Shown: piece after piece, positions 47,610 through 60,400 of the stretch
Position numbering within the stretch: the first letter of the stretch is position 1
How the letters are laid out: each line of letters begins with the position of its first letter
Assembly (NCBI GenBank): GCA_037893225.1
Contig: JAZGUH010000559.1
Coordinates: 124,001 to 188,000, forward strand
Direction of reading: 5' to 3'
DNA length: 64,000 nt
Source of the DNA: Hippasteria phrygiana
Taxonomy: Eukaryota > Echinodermata > Asteroidea > Valvatida > Goniasteridae
Position numbers and translations under genes: made by a program
The notes under the pieces: model-generated
The model's input: the letters and a program-made list of their open reading frames with translations, nothing else
Database searches by the model: none
Told to the model about the DNA's origin: nothing

Positions 47610-47897
47610 ACTAGGGGTGAGATTTCTCCGGATTGTTCCTGATTTCAGGACTTTTGATGAGACGTCTGCCAGGTTTCCTGGTCCTGAAATTGTTTTTAAT
47701 CATTCCAAAAATGACCTCTGCAACCTGATGAAACGGTCTTCTTTTCATTCCAATGACCCTAATTGATGGAATTTTGAACCGTACCTTTTTGGTAGAAAAT
47801 GCAGATTTCTTTGTGCATTTTTTTCAGCAACGCCATACAAAACAAATGCTTCCGAATGTTTTGTGGATTTCTTCGTTTTCCTCAAATCTCGTCCCTG
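47610..47897. mobile_element. CAGGGGT element, copy 2
   Basis: Ends taggggtgagatttc and 'aaatctcgtccctg', bounded by aattaa on both sides. The interior matches 25144-25419 ('aatgacctctgcaacctga', 'attttgaaccgtacc'). Confidence 0.65.
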
Positions 47898-48110
47898 AAT
47901 TAACAGATTTTACGGTAGATGTCCAGCGTGGTCAACTCTTTCAATACCAAGTTGTTCATCCATCCAACACTCTCAAATCCCAAGGAACAGAATATCCGGA
48001 CAAGTCCAAGACAAGGTCCCCTTACAGTCCCATACGTAACCCACCATGTCTTCTTTAATTACATGATCATGCCAAGGACTAATAAGATAGATATCAATAC
48101 TTGTGAGTAT

Positions 48111-48480
48111 GAGCCAGTTTGGTATTCTAACTGCGCATGTGCACATCAAGATTTGACAATTTTTCTTTCAGCAGAAACATTTCATCGTATGCGTGCAAAA
48201 GCATAGCGGTTACCAGCAAATTTAAAGAGATCGGTGTGTTCTGAAGTAACATTTAAGAAAGAACGTTTGGACAGCGAAGTGTTTTCATCAGGTGTCTTGT
48301 GTGTCCATCATCTTTTCGATTGCACAAAATATTGCACAGAATGCATCTTCGGGTACCACGTCCCCCATAGCCTTGTGTGCATTTATCTGCCACGTTTCCC
48401 CCCCCCCCCCCCCCCCCCAAGAGAAAAATCGTCAAATCTTGTTGTGCACATGCGCAGTTGGAATACCAAACTAGCTTATT
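48111..48480. mobile_element. Inverted-repeat MITE with poly-C, CAGTTTGGTAT ends
   Basis: Ends of about 55 bp, 'agtttggtattctaactgcg' with 'catgtgcacatcaagatttg' and their complement, enclose about 260 bp including a poly-C run (48400-48418). A shorter relative is at 49306-49533. Confidence 0.75.
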
Positions 48481-48589
48481 CCCCTTGCAGATGGCAAACA
48501 TTAGAATAAAAACACTGAAATCAATTACAATTACTGGGTCTATATATAGGTCTGAAAATTGGGATAATTTCTTCGTCTATTGAAGATTT

Positions 48590-48670
48590 ATCCTCCATTT
48601 AGATCTGGACCCAGGAAAACCGTAAGGGTGGTAGGGCTGGCAACCTAAAATGTGGCCAACCCCACCACCT
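48590..48670. repeat. Repeat shared with 56044-56180
   Basis: 'atctggacccaggaaaaccg', 'gtggtagggctggcaaccta' and 'aatgtggccaaccccaccac' recur in reverse complement at 56044-56130; a fragment is near 22300. Confidence 0.7.
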
Positions 48671-49122
48671 TTACCTAGAGTGGCTTTTAGACTTGTATTG
48701 GGCGACTTCCATAAAAACAAAGTACAGTGGTAAGCATAGCCTAAAAGTTCAATTTCACTCATGCTGCTACGTCATCCTGCAAAGCCGCTACATGTGGAAA
48801 CTGTCGGGCTGGAAGAATAATCTGCCAAGCAAGACACTCAATGCTAACATTTGAAAACAAATGTAGATATTATGAAAATACCTCAGAGAAACAAGAGTTG
48901 AATGATTGGGTTTTGAGGGATGATTTAAATGATAATGAAGAAGACTGGTGTAGACTGAATAGGAAGATTGTTCCAGAGTTTGAGACCATCCCCCATGAGT
49001 AGTTGGTGTGGGGGGGGCAGTGGTTGATGTGGCTGAACCTCCATACAAATTTAAAACAAAAATTAATTGCTTTTAACTGGTCAAACAATCCACAAGGGAA
49101 ACTGACTAGGTAAATTTGAATA

Positions 49123-49260
49123 CATTTTCAAAGTGAACAAAGAAACTGGCAGGAGCGGAATTTGAACCTGCGACCTCCGGGTTACCGTACCGGTACGGTA
49201 ACCCGGAGGTCGCAGGTTCAAATCCCGCTCCTGCTAGTTTCTTTGTTCACTTTGAAAATG
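49123..49260. repeat. Near-perfect palindrome of tRNA-like 3' halves
   Basis: A 138-bp palindrome: cattttcaaagtgaac, then the complement of the tRNA-like 3' half (tttgaacctgcgacctcc), a centre gttaccgtaccggtacggta, then the same half in plus orientation with B box ggttcaaatcc. It shares its ends with 40845-40980. Confidence 0.85.
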
Positions 49261-49305
49261 CTTTTAATTGGGTTAAACTTTCTGAATGTTCCATACATAA
49301 CGTGC

Positions 49306-49533
49306 AAATAAACCAGTTTGGTATCTCAAAGGTTATTTGGGTTAAAATTGCTGACGTAATGTCACGCCATGTTACGTGATTGCCCATTCCCATTCCCATT
49401 CTAATTTAATTTAACACGTGCGTGTTGTGCGACTATACCTTCTGCTTTCACACACACGCGTTAGGTCACACGGGTCATTCGGGATAAAATGTCATCGTGT
49501 ACATGCGCAGTTGAAATACCAAACTGGTTTATT
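49306..49533. mobile_element. CAGTTTGGTAT MITE, short copy
   Basis: Ends aataaaccagtttggtat and ataccaaactggtttatt. The inner 'gtacatgcgcagttgaaata' matches the right arm of 48111-48480. About 228 bp. Confidence 0.7.
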
Positions 49534-51857
49534 CTTGTACTTGCCCATCTCGGACAATCTTCAGGTAACATCATATTGTGAATATATGCTCAGGTACCAC
49601 AAAAACACGCACAAGGCAAAAAGGGGCCAGAATGAATCATAGTGCTGTGCTTGGATTCAATTATAAATGGCTGACCTTAAGGGCGATTGTGTAATTAAGG
49701 ACTGTTCCTATAAGAGAACAAAATCCACTTTTAAGTTATTGGACTTGGCAAACTAGATTGCGACATTAAAAACCAACAGGTATGTCGTAGATAGAGGGCA
49801 GAGTTTTTAATTTTTTGTGGGAAATTTTGGGGTAAAATGACAACACGCAACACGAAAATAAAGATGGCGAAGACTGCACTGATTCGCAAGACACCAACCG
49901 CAAAACACGTGAAAAAAATGCATTTTCTCCCGCAGGAAACTGTTCAGAATTACAAAAAAATGTCATTAGAGTTGAGAGGTGTATACTTTAGGTTGATAAA
50001 TTCATTTTGGAATGATAAAAACAACCTTGACTCTAAATGGATCAAATCTAAAGAGGGGTCCGTTACTACACTATCGCCGACTCTTATTCCTCCATGGCCG
50101 ACTCAAGTGCAAGGTGACATCAACAGGAGAGGGTGTTTGAGCGTTCTATTAGCCCAGCTCTTGTGGCTGACCCGTCTGTCTTCACCCGAGTAAGCTACTC
50201 GAACGCACCCAAAAGAAAAATGATTTGTGATGATTTTGTTTTGGTCCAATTTAGTGTAGAAAATGCCCTCTTATGTAATAGGGTATAAAAGAAGCAATAT
50301 AGGGAATTTTCTTTCTTTATTTAAGCCGGTGCTGTTTACTTGGTATGGTAATGCCACAATCGACACTTCATTAACGTCCAGAATATTAAGAATTTTTTTA
50401 GCGATTGTGGATTAAAAGTCATCCATATACATTTATATTGACAGGTGAATGATGTGCTCTCATTAAAAAGATACGACTGGAAATAATTGGCAATAAAGTC
50501 CAACCCAAAGTGGCCTCTGGTACTGGAAATAAATCTGTGGAGTACAGTGTTTCAGTCATGTACATGGGCGGTGGATTGGATAGTCTCTTAGAAAGTTTGT
50601 TCCATAATTGGCATTTTTTTAAATTTCAAACCTTGTATGTCTTGCAAAATGCAGTGTTTAAGAATATGTTGGATGCATATTTTAAATTACACATTTTTAA
50701 CCAACAGAGCTAGAAGACAACGAAACACACTCATCAGCACCTTGGCTTCAAATTGGGAAACAAATTTAAAATGCATGGAAGACTAGGACCGAGTGTGCCC
50801 AAAGCCAATGAAATACTTGGGTTAGTTTTGAGTTGCAGGCCCTAAGAAAAATCTTACACAATGGAAATTAGTGGGAAATATCAATGGTCTTCCACTCCAT
50901 ATTCATCAGGACAACAGAGCCGAGTACTAATTTGTAAGAAATATAAGTAGTAGGATGTGTTGAGTATTTCGCAGTGAACATGTAATTGACCTATCTCCGT
51001 TCATAAACATTGGCCAATCGTAATGTCTGTTGAATATCACATGACATACAATGTACATGCAAATGCCCACATGTGAATCTTGTACGTTGAAATGCAATAC
51101 GTGAACAGTACAATCATGATGTGGTCAGTACGCTCGGACAACTGCAGTCGGAGATACATGCTGCAGACACTTTAGGAGCGTTTGTGCATGCATTGCGCTG
51201 TATTCTGCATCTGCAAATTTGTCCAAGAACTCACAAACTGTGAAAGGTCAATTACATCGACACCCAAGATTCTTCAGTTCCAAGATTGTCTTGCTTGCTT
51301 TAAATAAGCTTCCACTTAAAAACATTTATATTAACTGGATGGTGCTATTATCCTGCAGGTGTCCAACTTCCGCATAATTTCTGTTGCTTGTAGCATGGAA
51401 AAAGGCAGTATTATTTTCTTTTTAATGTAAGAAATAATTCGGTTTTGGTGGCTTCATTTTTAAGAGGATTTCTAAAGTAATTTTGGGGATACGGTACAAT
51501 AAAACAAGTCTAACAGAAATCATTCGTTCCTGGCGTGGTTTTATTTGAAAGTGGCTTGTGAGGAGTGATGTCTTTTACTGAATGGGTCTTGACCACCTGA
51601 GGTAGGAAAGTTTGAACTGGGTGCAATACAGATCACCTTGTACATTCCAACAACGACGCTATTGTAACAGATACAATGTAAGACAAGATTTGTTGATATG
51701 AAAGGGTTGGATTTCCCTTAAAAAGTTCAGAAATTTCTTGCTCCTGTTTCATGTCAAAGTCAATTATAAATATTCTTTACAAAGAAGTTTATAGTTAGTA
51801 AACTGATGATGATTATATACATGTACACCTACTAAAAGCAAATGATACTTTAATTGG
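49534..51857. other. Intergenic, no gene seen
   Basis: AT-rich. A stretch at about 49890-50040 recurs diverged at about 54520-54670, so it is an old repeat; the 118-codon frame over it (49837-50193) is therefore doubtful. Nothing else recognised. Confidence 0.5.
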
Positions 51858-54800
51858 CTTTTCCGACACTCCGTCGGAAAAGGCCTTGTTTTTGTTCTGA
51901 TTTTTTTTTTTTTTCTGCTTCTTCTTCTTCCTCTTTTAGTTCTGACCAAAATCCCATAGACTTTGTACACGAATTTTCTCGGCGGCACTTTAGGTCTTAA
52001 AAAACTTCAGATCTTAACCAAACTTACCTCAAACATAGACCCTAAGCTGAAATAGTATGTCGAAGAGTGACGTCATGATGACGTCTCCACGTGTCATGTG
52101 ACGTCATCTTAAAGGTGCATTTTTCAAGGGCCTATATCTAGAGAACGGTAGGTCCGATTGCCTTCAAACCTGGTATGTTGGTATGGTAGCTCGTGTTATA
52201 GGTGAAAATTAAGGTGACGTCATGATGACGTCATCATACGATTTTACAGTAATATTAAAGTTTTTGAACTTCAAAGTTTCTTAAAGCCATATCTCACCAA
52301 CAGAACATTCTAAATTCAAAATTCTTTTTGTAATAGCTTTGTTAGCTCCTATATTCTTTCACATACATTTGAAAAATGTGTGACGTCATCATGACGTCAT
52401 CAAAAATGTGCATTTCTGAAACACACATAAGGGTACGTCCGATCGTCATAAAAATTAGTGGGTAGGTAGATAGTGCTACTAGCATGTAAAATCCGAGGTG
52501 ACGTCATGATGACGTCATCGGCTGATTTTCTGTGAATTTTTTAGTTCTATCCCAAATCCCATAGACTTTGTTCACGAATTTTGTAAGTGGCACTTTGGTC
52601 ACTAAACAACCTCGGATCTTAATCAGACTTAACACAAACATAGAGCCTAAGCTGAAAATGTAAGCCGAAACGTGACGTCATGATGACGTCATCACGTGTC
52701 ATGTGACGTCATCTTAAATGTGCATTTTTCAAGGGCCTATATCTAGAGAACGGTAGGTCCGATTGCCTTCAAATCTGGTATGTTGGTATGGTAGCTCGTG
52801 TTATAGATGAAAATTAAGGTGACGTCATGATGACGTCATCACACGATTTTACAGTAATATTAAAGTTTTTGAACTTCAAAGTTTCTTAAAGCCATATCTC
52901 ACCAACAGAACATGCTAAATTCAAAATTCTTTTTGTAATAGCTTTGTTAGCTCCTATATTCTTTAACATACATTTGAAAAATGTGTGACGTCATCATAAC
53001 GTCATCGAAAATATGCTTTTTTGAAACACATATAAGGGTACGTCCGATTGTCATACAAATTGGGGGGTAGGTAGATAGAGCCACTGGCATGTAAAATCTA
53101 AAGTGACGTCATGATGACGTCATCGGCTGATTTTCTATGAATTTTTTTTTCTATCCCAAATCCCATAGACTTTGTACACGAATGTTGTACGTGGCACTTC
53201 GGTCACTAAACAACCTTAGATCTTAATCAGACTTAACACAAAGATATACCCTAACCTGAAATTGCACGCAAAAGAGTGACGTAATGATGACGTCATCACA
53301 TGTCACATGATGTCATCTTAAAGTCGCAATTTTCAAGGGCCCATATCTAGAGAACCATATGTCCGATTGCCTTTAAACCTGGTATGTTCGTAAGCCAGCA
53401 CGTGTTATAGATGAAAATTAAGGTGACGTCATGATGACGTCATCATACGATTTTACAGTAATATTAAAGGTTTTGAACTTCAAAGTTTCTTAAAGCCATA
53501 TCTCACCAACAGAACATGCTAAATTCAAAATTCTTTTTGTAATAGCTTTGTTAGCTCCTATATTCTTTCACATACATTTGAAAAATGTGTGACGTCATCA
53601 TGACGTCATCAAAAATGTGCATTTCTGAAACACACATAAGGGTACGTCCGATCGTCATAAAAATTGGTGGGTAGGTAGATAGTGCCACTAGCATGCAAAA
53701 TCCGAAGTGACGTCATGATGACGTCATCGGCTGATTTTTTATGAATTTGTAAATGTTTCAAATTTCATTGTACTCTTAAAATTTTGCACTTCTTCAAATG
53801 CCATGAACTTCAAACTTGTCATATGCATTGACTATCTACTCGAGATGGGTGCCGAATCATGACATCATGATGACGTCATCACATGTCACGTGACGTCATC
53901 TTAAATTTGCATTTTTGAAGGCCCTATATCTATTTTTTTTCTGCTTCTTATTTTAGTTCCATCCCAAATCCCATAGACTTTGTGCATAGATTTTCTGATC
54001 GGCACTTTTGTCATCAAACAACGACGAATCTTAGTCAGAGTTAGCATAGGTATAGACCCTGATGCAAAGTCGTGCCGCGAAGAGTGACGTCACAATGACG
54101 TCTTCGTGTGGCATGTAACATGAACTTAAAGGTCAAGTTTGGAGTACGAAATGTTAATCATAAAATAATCTCAGATCTTAAACTTAGCAAAGACATAGAC
54201 CTTCTGATACTTTATGTTAAATAAAAAAGAAAAAAAGGAAAAGCCATGCGTATGTTTACAACAGACGCACATTTTTCGGCGTTTCCGCTACAGCAGGAAA
54301 GCCTTTGTTTTTGTTCTGTTCGCGCGATTGTGTAGTTTAGTACACTTTCGCCCAGGCATGAACACAATCTACTTGAAAATTGTTCGTTTTGCCACATTCA
54401 GAACAAAGGGCCACGTCGAAGAACATCTGCAGGGTTTTTTTTGGAGTGAAATCGTTAGCTAAGAGGTAACAAAATACGTGATTGCGCAATACCCAGCTTT
54501 ACACGGATATATAGCTGGTGGGAGAGTAGTTGACCGAGCCAAAACGTGACACAACGTAAGAAAATCGTATTTTCCGCCTTAAAAAACCTTTCCAAATCAC
54601 AAAAGCACGTGTCATTGGGATTCAGAGAAGTCTACTTTAGTAACAAAAAAAGGCTTTTGGAATAATCAAATACTCCAGAAGCTAACATGAACACAATTAA
54701 TACAGAAATCCTAAACTACACAATACCCACTATTTTGGTTTCTTCTTAAACACGAATTTTGTCTGCGGCACTTTGGTCACTAAACAACATCAGATCTTAA

Positions 54801-55330
54801 GCAAACTTAACCCAAACATAGACCCTAATCTGAAATTGTGTGCCGAAGAGTGATGTCACGATGACGTCATTATGTGTTACGTGATGTCATCTTAAAGGCT
54901 CATTTTTCAAGGGCCCATATCAAGAGAACCGTAAGTCCAATTGCATTCAAACCTGGTATGTTGGCTAAACAAGTACATGTTATAAATCAAAATTGAGGTG
55001 ACGTCATAATGACGTCATCATCTGATTTTTATGGTAATTTCAAAATTTTAACGTTAAAGATTCTTAAAACCACATCTCATTAACAGAACATGTTCAATTC
55101 AAAATTCCTTTTGTAATAGCTTTGTTAGCTCGTACATTCTTTTATATAAATGCGAAAAATTACTGAAGTCATAATGACGTCATTAAAGGCATGATTTCTT
55201 GAAAGACATATGGATAGACCATGTCTAATCGTCACGAAACTTGGTGGTTAGGTAGATTTGTCACTAGTTTACAAAATTCGAAGTGACATCATAAAAACAT
55301 ATGGAAAAGCCCTATGTTCTTAAAAACATA
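51858..55330. repeat. TGACGTCA repeat block 3, tandem units of ~605 bp
   Basis: Begins with the hairpin ggcttttccgacactccgtc / ggaaaaggcc, then 'ttgtttttgttctg' and a T-run. Units restart at 'aaatcccatagactttg' near 51936, 52541, 53150 and 53952, with a diverged unit near 54745-55330. Each carries 'gtgacgtcatgatgacgtca' and 'gacgtcatcatgacgtcatc' copies, 'gtccgattgccttcaaa' and 'cgtccgatcgtcat'. Orientation is opposite to block 1. No coding sequence. Confidence 0.85.
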
Positions 55331-56223
55331 GACCTCTAGTTTAATTTGTTTTTTTTTGGGAGGGGGGGAGGGGGGTAACCAAACAAATGCAGCACACAAA
55401 AAAGGATGGTAATAATTTTGTTCATCACATTAACCCCTTGAGTATGGTTATTTACAATAAGGTGCGGGGGAGGCCTGTGCAGCTAAGCATAACATACACA
55501 ATAATCCAACAATGGATTGAAACTGCAGAGATTGCTTGTATAGACGTCATCCAGCTTCAAGGATTAAAGGGTGTATAATGTGATGAACATAGTGATAATT
55601 CTCAAATATTTGTACAGCGACAAAATAGGCCCCCATTTGAGAAGGGTCAACATAATTATTCCCAACATTCAAAACTGCTACAAACTACCAAAACAATTTA
55701 AGATTTTTGAAGAAAAACAAAACAAATAAATGTAGTTATAACAATGTAATTGAAAGCAAAAGCAGTTTTGCCATAAATCAATTATTTTCTGATGCCTACA
55801 ACAGAAGTTGAAGAAAATAAATTTGGTGTGAAAAAGCAGCCAAATTAAAATAACCAACTTTGCTTAAGCTTCAAACTATTACTCACATTCCATGATATTT
55901 TTTTTGTTTTTTTGTTTTTTTTTACTATGGAAGATGCCCGCAATCAGGCATGCAACTTTTCCTTGGATCAGCTAATTTCCTTATTTTTCACTTTAATTTT
56001 TTGTTAATTCCAAGTTGCATGCCTGCACAATACAAGGCTACAATAGAGGTGGTGGGGTTGGCCACATTTTAGGTTGCCAGCCCTACCACCCTTACGGTTT
56101 TCCTGGGTCCAGATCTAAATCGAGGATAAATCTTCAACAGATTCCAGAGAAATTTTCAGACCTATAGACCCAGGCGGGTCTAAAAAAAAAATTAATTTGT
56201 CAAAGAGCATAGACAGTAAATAT
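55331..56223. other. Intergenic between repeat block 3 and CCNK
   Basis: Contains a G-rich run (55357-55375), a TTAACCCCTTGAGTATGG element start at 55429-55560 (the right end is not clear), and the repeat at 56044-56180. No gene seen. Confidence 0.55.
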
Positions 56224-56229
56224 TTTAAT
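56224..56229 (-). terminator. Possible CCNK poly(A) signal
   Basis: ATTAAA on the minus strand about 41 bp after the stop codon. No AATAAA is nearby, so this variant is the best candidate. Confidence 0.35.
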
Positions 56230-56269
56230 GAAAAAAAAAGCACAATGTAATCTTGTCTAGTCATCAGTA

Positions 56270-57429
56270 TTATTTTTCTGACCAAGATGGCTGTCTGACT
56301 GTTGCATTGCCACCATGCGAACCTCTCCTCTGCGCACTCCAGCTGCTATCCCGCCCAGTTATGCGTACCGTGGCCAGACCCATGGGGGCACTGGAGGCAA
56401 AACCAGCCTCTCCCTGCCCGCCAGGGGGCATACCAGAGGGGGCGGGCATCCGCAGCATGTCAAACGCAGGGGGAGGCTGGCTGTAGCCCTGATTGGCAGC
56501 TGGGGGTGGGGGGAAGTTGGGGAATGGTTGATTGGGAAGGGGCTGGTTGGGCGGCATCTGAACTGGGGGCGGCTGGCCTATCAAGGGGGGTGGCTGGGAC
56601 ATCATCGGGGGAGGCTGGTTCATATTGGGTGGGGGCACAGACATGTTGTGCGGGGGCGGGGGAACATTGATCGGAGGGGGCGGAATGTTGCTGGGCGGGG
56701 GACCCTGGCTTGGTGGCGGGTATTGGTTATATGGCTGGCTGTAAGGCTGCTGTTGTACCTGCGGTGGTACCTGCGGTAGTTGCTGCGGTTGCTGCTGCTG
56801 CTGTGGCGGAGGCAGGGCTGTATTAACCCCCTGTGGGGGGGCATTAGGCACGTACCCTGGTGGAGGTTGGTTTACATTGTAACCTCCCTGTCCGTAGCTG
56901 GGAACCGGGTTGGTCGGCTGTGCTTGGTTTCCATAATTCCACCCGGACTGGGACTGGTACTGGGCCTGATTGTATGCTGGCTGAGGGGCGCTCGCTTGGG
57001 TATTGGTTGGACCGGAGTGTTGGTACTCAGTTGTGGGATACCCTTGACTGGTGGGCGGGGGTGGCACACTGTAGGACGATGTCGGGGCAGTCTCTGAGTA
57101 AGACACGGGCCCTGGATACGATGGCCGACTGGGAGGGGCAGCCGTTTGAGGCGGTGCAGCAGGGGCAGAGGATGGGGCTGGGTGAGCCTTCTGCTGGGGC
57201 GCGGCGGGCTCCGACAGTTTCATGACTTTCCTCGGAGGAGGGAGCGGGACCTTTGCGCTTGATGATTTCTCCGCTTGGTCGGGCCGTCCTGACTTGCTGT
57301 GGCCAGAGGACGAGGCGCCCGAGTTTGATGATGGAGGGGGAGGGGGCAGGGATCGGGACTGGGAGTGGGAGTGGCCATCTCTGGATTTGTCCGGCTTGGA
57401 TGTGGACTGTTGGGATGCATGGGAGTCAT
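56270..57429 (-). CDS. CCNK: CCNK last exon, Pro/Gln-rich tail
   Basis: 386 codons plus the two bases completing a split codon. The acceptor is cttgtgtaacag. It begins [17 protein letters not shown] (Ser/basic), then PPPPPSSNS and many PPP and QQQQQ runs, YG/NQ-rich patches ([10 protein letters not shown]) and a non-proline end (ATVRITGRD... to PSWSEK). Low-complexity tails are typical of cyclin K and may favour condensates (inference). The end is longer than I recall for vertebrates. Confidence 0.92.
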
Positions 57430-60400
57430 CTGTTACACAAGTAAATAATAAAAACGAAATATTATTTATGTGTCAGTTGGTACTAAAGCTACAAGTAAAA
57501 GATGGCTGTGTAAGAAATCTTCATACAGGAAAACATTGTACAATAATGTTTTATTATACAGTGCGCCACCAAGCAGCTGCACCAGAGAGGCCATTTTTCA
57601 AACTGCACAGTCGACAAGTTACCCATACCATCTTGTTGATCCAAGGGTATTTCTCACGATATTTCAAGATAGTTATATTAATAGCACATTGAATACGGAC
57701 CACGGCAATAGCTGCGTTTTGAAAAAGACCACCTGGCCGGTTGTCATCTACGGGTGCAAACTTGTGCGCACTGAATTCATTGTTTGCCTATTGTTTGCAT
57801 TATGCTTGACTGCACAAGCTCGTATTGGCATACCAGCACCACATTAACCCTCCCTCTCTCAGGGCCAAAATAGAGCCAACTACCCTATATATCAAAACCT
57901 ATCAAGTGACAGGTTGAAACACACACAAGCTGTGAGATTGGTGGGTAGAATTTTTGATAGGCTGTGATAGTTATAAGTATAGGAGGGTTAACAACAGCTG
58001 GACAAAGGGTTAAAAAGCATTTGAAAGCCTGCTAAATATAAGAATGAACCGCCGTTTGAAAATATCACTATTTTAAAGTTTGTGCATGTCAGAGCAAAAT
58101 GACATCCTGTTGTCGACCTTGTCAAATGCAATTATGAAAAATGGCCTCTCCGTGATAAACTCGTGGCGGTGCACTATACTGCGAATTGCCCGAATTGAAA
58201 AATACAGTTCTGTTCTGTTGATTTCCTTCACGACGTCGGCCTCGCACAACTGTAAAAGTTCCCGAAATAGGATTAACCTTCTTGCAAACTGCAAAAGACT
58301 TGCCGACCATTTGTCATGAGATATTGCGACGCTAAGTTCAGACTTTTAACTCACCAGAAGCCTTGTTACTTTCAGGCCCAGCCACTGGCGGTGTTTTCTG
58401 GGAGAAATACAATCCAAAGGAAAGATTAGTCAACTTTGTGTTCATGAACCGTTTCTCTCTAAGAAATACAAATACGTTGCAATAATTATATTGTTGCTAA
58501 ATACATTGGTGTTTGTATAGACCAGTGCCGTGGAATAGTGGTTTGGAGCATTGAATCCGTGGTCTGCGGGTAATTCTGCAAGTTGTGGGTTCGAGCCCAG
58601 TCCTGGGCTATAGCACTTCTATGCCTAATATGGGTAGAGGTATTATTAATGCCTTGCAGTGGACTAGTTACCCATCCCGACCCTATTCATACTGTGAAGA
58701 GATCAGATTATCTTGTCTTGTTTCAGTGTGAGGGGCTGGTTCTTCCACACTTTCCTCTGTAGCCCACACCTCGAGTGGCCTTTGGCCTTGTGATGGGCTA
58801 TTTGCATAAAGAAAAACCTTGGGGGCTTCCACATACCATTCTTTAGTCAACCCCAGGCTCAGGCGACTGAATACAATCAATGCTTTCAACCATACAAGGC
58901 ACATGTTAGTTTTCAGGTGCGGATGGCCCTATGCTGGCCGCATTCATTCTGGCCATAAAAGCTTGGTTGGGTTTGTCTGTACCGTAAGTCCACAAATATC
59001 TATTGGGCTGATTTTTGAATATTTTTGACCCCCCCCCCAAAAAAAAGACACTCCAATTCTTACAGTGTTATAGGGCAATTCTTACAGTGTTATAGGGCAA
59101 TTCTTACAGTGTTATAGAGCAATCCTCACACGTTATGACCAAATAGATTGCAAACTGTGGTAAGCATTCTTTCATTCAAAAATGCTGTTTTCGTCCATTA
59201 TTCGCTTGTAGGAAGAAATCCATTAATAAACCTAACCCGCCTCAATCATCCAAAATCCTCCTTGCAGTTTTGGAGGATTTTGGAGGATTGAGGATGAATG
59301 TTGTTTCAAGCGGAGGATTTTGGAGGATTGAGGATGAATGGTGTTTCAAGTGGAGGATTTTGGAGGATTGAGGATAAATGGTGTTTCAAGAAAAAGAGGA
59401 TTTTGGAGGATTGAGGATGAATGGTGTTTCAAGCGGAAGATTTGGGAGGATTGAGGATAAATGGTGTTTAAAGCACAGGAGGATTTTGGAGGATTGAGGA
59501 TGGTTCCTAGCAAAAAGGGTCTAGGGGGTTAGGGTTAAATTGAAAGTTCAATGAACAAGTTCAATTAACCCTAACTCCCTACATCATTTTTCCTACATGT
59601 AACCTGAATCCTCCAATATCCTCCGATTCCAAAATCCTCCAATGTTTGTTGCAGGGGACCACTGCCTGAATCCTGCAAAATCCTCCAGTGGGTTTTGGAT
59701 AAACACCCCACTAATCTCAATGCTCCAAAATCATCCAGCATCAGATTGGGCCTGATGACCTGAATCCTCCATTTTCCTCGAGAGGAAAAACATGGGTGAG
59801 ATTAGCCAAAAATATATCCACTTTTACAGGTAAAAACACCTTTAGGACAACACCTCAGGAATTCCAGATTGCAAAAGAGATTCTTTAAACATTCTGAAAT
59901 CCCGACAAAATCCTGAAATCAGGAAAAATCCTGACAAATCTCACCCCTGGGAAAAAAATCCTCTTTATGTCCTCAATCCTGCACAATCCTCTGATGCTTC
60001 AAATTCCAAAGACCATCAATCCTCCAAATTCCTCCAAGAGGATTTTGGAGGATTTGGGAAGCTTAAGGATTGAAGAAAAACGTATACATACAGGCCTAGG
60101 CCGTTTGGATGCTGCTTTGGGTGGCGTTGGGATGACTGGCTTGGGCTCCTTGCCAGTAGAATACAGATCCAAAAGCAAATGGCAGATATCTGCACGGAAA
60201 ATTGAAGAACTCTTAGGAAGTACAGTCCAACACCTTTATAACAAGGTCCTTGGGACTTTACAATTTGCCTTGTTTATAACAGGTACCTTGTATTATCAGT
60301 AGTGGAAAACAAAGACTCGGGACCTATTTTTTCCTTGTTATAAGCAGGATGTTGTATTAACAGTGCTCTTATTATCAGGGTTCGACTGTATGTGACCCGC

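Noticed and set aside
49837..50193. 118-codon plus-strand frame
   Set aside because: Part of it recurs, frame-broken, near 54520-54670, so it is probably an old non-coding repeat.
56302..57225. Several long plus-strand frames (up to 154 codons) opposite the CCNK tail
   Set aside because: Shadows of the GC-rich proline-coding exon on the other strand.
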